From: Brumimicrobium ulvae
Lineage (GTDB): Bacteria > Bacteroidota > Bacteroidia > Flavobacteriales_D > Crocinitomicaceae
Reading direction: 5' to 3'
DNA: 52,794 nucleotides
Assembly: GCF_947504225.1 (NCBI RefSeq)
Contig: NZ_CANNGT010000014.1
Span: 1 to 52,794 of the forward strand
Shown one piece after another: positions 48,120 through 52,794 of the stretch. Both the position numbers and the translations under genes were made by a program. The first letter of the stretch is position 1. Every line of letters starts with the position of its first letter. Under the pieces are notes generated by a model. That model worked only from the letters and a program-made list of their open reading frames with translations, was not told the DNA's origin and searched no databases.

Positions 48120-49907
48120 ATGAAAATTTATAGTTTACTTGTTTTAGCGCTGTTTATTAGCACTACAATTTTAGGTCAAAAAATTCATCATGAGCTTTCA
48201 ATGCCTGCTCCAGAAACCCATTATTTCCACGTGGAGACAACCTTAACAGATTTTTCTGAAGAGAAAGTGGTGTTGACAATGCCTGTTTGGTCGCCTGGAT
48301 CATACTTGGTGCGCGAATTCCCCAAAAACGTAAATTTATTGTTGGCCAAAGATGAAAATGGTCAAGCTTTACCTGTTCAGAAAATCAGCAAAAATCAATG
48401 GGAAATTTCAAAAGGGAAAGCGAAAAAGGTTACTGTAAATTATGAAGTTTATGCTTTTGAACTTACTGTGAGGACTTCCTTCCTAGATAAAACACATGGT
48501 TACTTAAATGGAACAAGTGTTTTTACATTCCCTGAAGGATATATGGATTTAGGAGGACAATTAACCGTTATACCTCATTCTTCATTTAAGAAAATCACCA
48601 CTCCTTTGGCTGTGGCTAAGGACGGAATAAGTGCTGATAATAATGCTCAAACCTTTGTGTTTAAAGATTTTGATGAATTGGCAGATGCGCCTATTGAAAT
48701 CGGAAATCAAGAGACCTTTAGTTTTGATGCTGCAGGAACAAAGCACCATGTTGCTATTTATGGACCTGGAAATCATGATGTAGAAAGATTAAAAATAGAT
48801 ATGGCGAAAATTGTGGAAGCAACAACAGCGGTATTTGGTGGGAAAAACCCAAACAAAGAGTACTGGTTCATTATCCACAATACAGATACGCGTGGTGGTG
48901 GATTGGAGCACATGAATTCAACCACTTTAAATGTGAACAGATGGACATATAGTCCAGAAAATTACATGAGTTTCCTCTCGCTTGTAGCACACGAATATTT
49001 TCATATTTGGAATGTGAAAAGATTGCGTCCTGCTGCGCTAGTTGAATACGATTACAGCAATGAGAACTATACAGACATGTTGTGGATCATGGAAGGATTT
49101 ACTTCTTATTACGATGAACTGATCCTGAGAAGAGCTGGATTCTATTCAGAACAAGATTACTTGAACATCTTCGAAAATACCATCAATTATGTTGAAGGTC
49201 AACCAGGAAATAAAGTTCAACCTGTAGCGCATGCTTCTTTTGATGCATGGATTAAAGCCTACCGTCCTAACGAAAACAGTAGAAATACAACTATTTCTTA
49301 TTATTCAAAAGGAGGTTTAATAGCACACGTTATCGATGCGATGATTATTGAGAAATATAAAGGGAAAAAGTCTTTGGATGAATTCATGCAGTTACTTTAC
49401 AAAGAGTATTACGAGAAGAACAACACAGGGATGACGCCTTTACAATTCAAAACATCATTAGAGGAATTTTTAGATCGAAATCTAGATGATTTCTTCGCGA
49501 AGTATATCTATGGAACAGAAACTATCCCTTTTGCTGAGTATTTTGATGCTTTAGGATTAGAAATTCAACATACAGAACTTCAAAGTGCAGGGTTGGGAAT
49601 TACCACTAAAATGGAGAATGGAAAGTTGATTGTAACCAGTGTGATGTCAGGTGGTGCCGCTGAAAAAGCAGGACTCTCTCCAAATGATGAAATCATCGCA
49701 TTTAATGGCTTTAGAGTAGATCAAGCTGATTTGTCTAAATTCCTTGCGATGCTCAATTCTGACACTGAATTCAATTTAATTATTTCAAGAGGAAAGCAAT
49801 TGATGAGCTTAGATGCTACGATGGGAATCCTTAAAAACAATAACTATATGTTTACCTACAAAGGAAATAAGTTGGGTACTTATTGGCTACGTGAGAAAAA
49901 GAAATAA
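48120..49907 (+). CDS. Secreted M61-family metallopeptidase with PDZ domain
   Basis: The ATG at 48120 opens a signal peptide (about 1-20, ending LGQ) and is preferred over an upstream codon at 48096. 595 aa. N-terminal beta domain (about 22-195), peptidase domain with HEYFH (His291, Glu292, His295) in HIWNVKRLRP, third-ligand region MEGFTSYYDE, and a PDZ domain (about 490-570, GLSPNDEIIAFNG). It is the exported paralogue of the cytosolic M61 protein at 6861-8570. Confidence 0.9.
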   Translation: MKIYSLLVLALFISTTILGQKIHHELSMPAPETHYFHVETTLTDFSEEKVVLTMPVWSPGSYLVREFPKNVNLLLAKDENGQALPVQKISKNQWEISKGKAKKVTVNYEVYAFELTVRTSFLDKTHGYLNGTSVFTFPEGYMDLGGQLTVIPHSSFKKITTPLAVAKDGISADNNAQTFVFKDFDELADAPIEIGNQETFSFDAAGTKHHVAIYGPGNHDVERLKIDMAKIVEATTAVFGGKNPNKEYWFIIHNTDTRGGGLEHMNSTTLNVNRWTYSPENYMSFLSLVAHEYFHIWNVKRLRPAALVEYDYSNENYTDMLWIMEGFTSYYDELILRRAGFYSEQDYLNIFENTINYVEGQPGNKVQPVAHASFDAWIKAYRPNENSRNTTISYYSKGGLIAHVIDAMIIEKYKGKKSLDEFMQLLYKEYYEKNNTGMTPLQFKTSLEEFLDRNLDDFFAKYIYGTETIPFAEYFDALGLEIQHTELQSAGLGITTKMENGKLIVTSVMSGGAAEKAGLSPNDEIIAFNGFRVDQADLSKFLAMLNSDTEFNLIISRGKQLMSLDATMGILKNNNYMFTYKGNKLGTYWLREKKK

Positions 49908-49935
49908 TTTTATTTCCTGTATTTGAAGAGTCAGA

Positions 49936-50440
49936 TAATCACTATTATGGGTGGAATAAAGTCCACCCCAATAGCATACCGTATTTCTAGAATTTTCAAA
50001 CCCGTATTTTATTTAAACTTATATTATATACAATTGCGGGCTGAAAGCCCAGCTTACTTCAACTGGATGCATCGCATCCAGTTGAAAAAAAGGTTATTCC
50101 AACGCACTGAAGGTGCAACTCAATAGGGTTAATTTTGACTTGATGTTCATAAACTAATCATCATGGTTGAGCTAAAGTCCACCCCAATAGCAAACCGTAT
50201 TTCTAGAATTTTCAAACCCGTATTTTTATTTAAACATATATTATATACAATTGCGGGCTGAAAGCCCAGCTTACTTCAACTGGATGCATCGCATCCAGTT
50301 GAAAAAAAGGTTATACCAACGCACTGAAGGTGCAACTCAATAGGGTTAATTTTGACTTGGTGTTCATAAACTAATCATTATGGCTGGACTAAAGTCCACC
50401 CCAATAGAACATCGTGCCCCTAGAGTTTTCAAGCCCTAAT
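49936..50440. repeat. Array of 2.3 hairpin-rich 217-bp repeats
   Basis: Two nearly identical units (49936-50154 and 50155-50371) and a partial third (50372 to about 50440) are joined head to tail. Each full unit has three hairpins: GGGCT-GAA-AGCCC (50038-50050); a perfect 11-bp stem CAACTGGATGC / GCATCCAGTTG with an ATC loop (50060-50084, again at 50277-50301); and GCAC / GTGC around TGAAG (50104-50116). A fourth, GGAC/GTCC-like hairpin near each unit start is less conserved. A short ORF here is not credible. This is a dispersed palindromic element, not a CRISPR. Confidence 0.9.
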
Positions 50441-50727
50441 TGTTCTTCATTATTGACTTAATATTTATGAAGAAATAGAGATTTCTCGTCATCCCATTCC
50501 GAAAGCTAGAAATGGAGAGACCTAATAAGACACTTTAGGAATATCAGCATGGAATCATAATTCTGTTTCCTGCATTCGAAAGGTTTAGTATATTGCTTAC
50601 AAACAATGAATTTCATAGCACCACTTTAAGAGGCGTAATGTTAATTCCCATCATTTTTTAACAAAAAATTAATTTTTGGAACGTTTATTGATAAAATCCA
50701 AAACATAAATATAAAAAACCAAAGGTT
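50441..50727. other. Leader region of the VWD-domain gene
   Basis: 287 bp of AT-rich sequence without a credible ORF. It presumably contains the promoter of the downstream gene, but no convincing -33/-7 pair was found. Confidence 0.3.
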
Positions 50728-52251
50728 ATGAAAAACTTAATACTACTCATTACCAGCGTCTTTGTTATGGGCTTGATGGGCAGCGTATATGCTCAAAATG
50801 TTGCGTTTAAACGCCAAGATTCAGATCACATAAAAGACATATTTAAAGCTTGGAATGAAAAATCTGGAGACTACTTATACGAAAGTATGGCTTCCATGAT
50901 CATGAAAAAAAATCAACCAGAACGACCAGAGGGTGTTTATAAAACACCTTTTGAATTGCTTCAAACAATGCACCTTGATCGCGTTAAAAGACTACAGCGT
51001 ATTGCAAAAGTAGAGCTAGAGAAAGAAATTGCGGCGACCAATGGAAAAAGAGCGACTTATTATTGGCAAGAGTGGATGAACTACCTTGAAACTACAACTT
51101 GTGGTGTTTCGGAAGGATCTTCAACCGGGGAACCACACATGCTGACATTTGATGGAGAGCGATATGACTTCCAAAATGCTGGAGATTATTTGTTGTCTGC
51201 ATCGGAGGATGAATCTTTTGTTATTCAAACACAACTGTTTAGAAGAAACACTTCTAGTTCTTGGTCACTGAACGGCGGAGTAGTTGTAAATGTAAATGGT
51301 GATATTGTTGAATTTAGAGGTACAGAAATGCCCATCGATGGTGAGGTTTATGTTAACAATAAACTCATCACAAAAAGAAATTTCACAATCAATCTTGCTA
51401 ATGGAGGAACGCTTCGTTTGAATCAACCGCCAAAAGAAAGTAAAAATAGACACCTTCGTGGAGATCGATTTGTGGTGAACTGGCCAACGGGTGAAAAAAT
51501 GAGGGTGGCAATTATTAGAAACTTTAGTTTTGGGGATAATAAAGACACGGAAAGAAAGAATGTACTTTATCAATTGTACGTTGCTGTTCCGGAGTGCAGA
51601 AGTGATTATTATGGATTGTTGGGGAACAATGACGGTGTGAAAAACGACTTGGTTGTAGATGACAGTACGGTGATCAATAACGACCGTTCTGCTTATTCAG
51701 ATGAAGAACTTTTTGGAAGTCTTAGACGTTCTCCAGAAGTCACTACTCGAATGGAAAACTCGTGTTATTACATTGCTCACCCTTTTGGAAATACTTTTCA
51801 ATTGAATGAAGAAACTTCGTTGTTTCCAATTCAAATGACTGCAATTTCAGATTCTATAAGATATCCATCTGGTTGTACAACTTTAGCCGACGCTTCTGAT
51901 GAACAAATTGCTGAAGCGTTAAGGAAATCTAGAGAAGCAGGTGTTCCAGACGATGAGTTATACAGTACAGTTTTTGATTATACATATGCTAACATAGATC
52001 CTGCTGATCAAGTGGATAATCACAAAGAAGATAATCCTAGAAAAACGCAAAGTAATGAACCTGAAATTAATAAAGAGGAAGATAAAAATCCACCGGTAAT
52101 CATAAAGAAACCTAAGGTAACTCCTGTGCTTACTCCCGACACAAGAAGAAAACCCCACACGAGAAACAAACCAAATACGAGAACAAGTCCCAATACTCGA
52201 ACGAGTCCAACAGGAACTTCTCGTGAAACGAATCCAAGAGGAGGGACGTAG
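50728..52251 (+). CDS. Secreted protein with von Willebrand factor type D domain
   Basis: 507 aa. Signal peptide (about 1-23, ending YAQ), a helical region with TYYWQEW, then a VWD domain (about 130-320) that begins with GEPHMLTFDGERYDFQNAGD and contains the cysteine in CRSDYYGLLGNND. VWD domains are typical of animal extracellular multidomain proteins and are scattered in bacteria. Near the C-terminus (about 455-507) is a basic, proline/threonine/arginine-rich tail with short repeats around RTSPNTRTSP. There is no T9SS sorting domain, so export beyond the periplasm is uncertain. Function unknown; adhesion or matrix roles are speculation. Confidence 0.87.
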   Translation: MKNLILLITSVFVMGLMGSVYAQNVAFKRQDSDHIKDIFKAWNEKSGDYLYESMASMIMKKNQPERPEGVYKTPFELLQTMHLDRVKRLQRIAKVELEKEIAATNGKRATYYWQEWMNYLETTTCGVSEGSSTGEPHMLTFDGERYDFQNAGDYLLSASEDESFVIQTQLFRRNTSSSWSLNGGVVVNVNGDIVEFRGTEMPIDGEVYVNNKLITKRNFTINLANGGTLRLNQPPKESKNRHLRGDRFVVNWPTGEKMRVAIIRNFSFGDNKDTERKNVLYQLYVAVPECRSDYYGLLGNNDGVKNDLVVDDSTVINNDRSAYSDEELFGSLRRSPEVTTRMENSCYYIAHPFGNTFQLNEETSLFPIQMTAISDSIRYPSGCTTLADASDEQIAEALRKSREAGVPDDELYSTVFDYTYANIDPADQVDNHKEDNPRKTQSNEPEINKEEDKNPPVIIKKPKVTPVLTPDTRRKPHTRNKPNTRTSPNTRTSPTGTSRETNPRGGT

Positions 52252-52267
52252 TTTAAAACCTAAAATA

Positions 52268-52304
52268 AAAAAAAGAGGCGTAACTTCAATTACGCCTCTT
52301 TTTT
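52268..52304. terminator. Bidirectional intrinsic terminator
   Basis: The stem AAGAGGCGTAA / TTACGCCTCTT is flanked by A and T runs. It separates the VWD gene from the convergent cysteine desulfurase remnant and fits both. Confidence 0.87.
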
Positions 52305-52449
52305 AGAAGAGTATTTTGGGTTTATCAACCAGTTCTTTTTCGAATGCCTCTTTTAATATGCTAACTGCAAAATCGATCTCATCTTTGGTGTTGTTACGTG
52401 AGAATGAAAATCTAACGTTTGGACGAGATGTATCTGCATGGGAAAGATG
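52303..52449 (-). pseudogene. Cysteine desulfurase (IscS/SufS-type) C-terminal fragment
   Basis: Reading the minus strand from about 52449 down to the TAA at 52303 gives about 48 residues beginning HLSHADTSRP, then VRFSFSRNNTKDEIDFAV and ending KPKILF. This is characteristic of the last helix and beta region of NifS/IscS-type cysteine desulfurases. Upstream in the same frame are two adjacent stop codons (TAG TAG) and then non-coding repeat sequence, so the other roughly 330 residues are absent. The remnant keeps a normal stop and a terminator, which suggests a recent 5' truncation or replacement. Confidence 0.8.
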
Positions 52450-52500
52450 CTACTACAGGTTTTTATAGTAATATTATAAATATACACAAAAATTTCCTCC

Positions 52501-52720
52501 GCTGCCGCGAGATTTAGCGCAGCTTCTCGTGGCCTTGGATATCCATACAAAAAACTCTTTCAAGAATCATAATCTAAAAAAACTATTACTAAAACAATCT
52601 ATTTCAGCGACTTTATCAACGAATAATTTAAAAATTTGTACTTTAGAAGAAGTAAAGTAAAGGATTCAGACTACCACGAGATGAACCACGGAGTAGCACC
52701 GAAGGTAATCTCGCGGCAGC
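52501..52720. repeat. 220-bp element bounded by 13-bp inverted repeats
   Basis: GCTGCCGCGAGAT at 52501-52513 and ATCTCGCGGCAGC at 52708-52720 are perfect inverted copies. A nested pair, TCTCGTGG (52525-52532) and CCACGAGA (52674-52681), lies inside, so each end is itself hairpin-like. The interior is AT-rich with no ORF. It resembles a MITE or paired REP element and lies 52 bp from the broken desulfurase end. Confidence 0.75.
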
Positions 52721-52794
52721 CCTTAGTTTGTATTGTTATTTATTTAGAGCTTTTAGAATATGTTTATCTTGAGCTTAATAATAATGAATGACAA

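Noticed and set aside
49923..50126. A 67-codon plus-strand ORF in the repeat array
   Set aside because: It lies inside the hairpin repeats, has no homology-like content, and its frame is broken in the second unit.
49936..50440. Possible CRISPR array
   Set aside because: Units are 217 bp with no short-repeat/variable-spacer pattern, and no cas gene is present.
52353..52550. A 65-codon minus-strand ORF at the right edge
   Set aside because: It is a different frame from the desulfurase remnant, and it runs through the inverted-repeat element.

Overview
The window reads as a piece of a Bacteroidota chromosome, most likely order Flavobacteriales. Several things point there: AT-rich coding DNA; two secreted proteins ending in type IX secretion (T9SS) C-terminal sorting domains; SprB-type repeats; start sites without strong Shine-Dalgarno sequences; TAnnTTTG-like -7 elements; and families common in that phylum (DUF5723-like barrel, DUF4369/TlpA-like thioredoxins, exonuclease plus GIY-YIG fusion, AsmA-like protein). 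The genus cannot be fixed from the sequence alone. I see no transposase, integrase, phage gene, CRISPR array, tRNA or rRNA.

Layout. 1-271 is a repeat block. 272-9324 holds a lipocalin lipoprotein, a secreted nuclease-like EEP protein, lipoamide dehydrogenase, a large T9SS cargo protein, a cytosolic M61 peptidase and a small outer-membrane barrel. 9424-18908 carries an AsmA-like protein, then a run of phosphohexomutase, aroC, a dicarboxylate/amino-acid symporter and a small membrane protein, then gyrB. 19022-26011 is a minus-strand block: a two-domain alpha/beta hydrolase, efp, a CcoI-type copper ATPase, hemN and an MscS channel. 26123-28425 is a peroxide-response island: oxyR divergent from peroxiredoxin, thioredoxin and a small partner. 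A short transcription unit with a roughly 50-codon ORF follows, then gcvT.

30426-39568 is a long plus-strand cluster: Dph6-like ATP-PPase, lpxK, purine nucleoside phosphorylase, gatB, two tandem TlpA-like proteins, lpxH, a small secreted protein and a DUF5723-like barrel. 39609-42501 (minus) holds the exonuclease/GIY-YIG fusion and dnaA. 42820-46943 holds a hot-dog thioesterase, an arginase-family formimidoylglutamase, a membrane-anchored patatin phospholipase and an SUI1/eIF1-like factor. 47180-52251 holds a coiled-coil lipoprotein, a secreted M61 peptidase, a 2.3-copy hairpin repeat array and a secreted VWD-domain protein. The window ends with a truncated cysteine desulfurase 3' end beside an inverted-repeat-bounded element.

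Most of the window is core metabolism and envelope biology. The least explained parts are the dispersed hairpin repeats (edges, 2628-2707, 18975-19024, 49936-50440, 52501-52720), the desulfurase remnant, the small transcription unit at 28575-28871, the two-domain hydrolase, the VWD protein and the Fe-S-like cysteine pattern in the exonuclease/GIY-YIG protein. I do not see a complete new defence or biosynthetic system.
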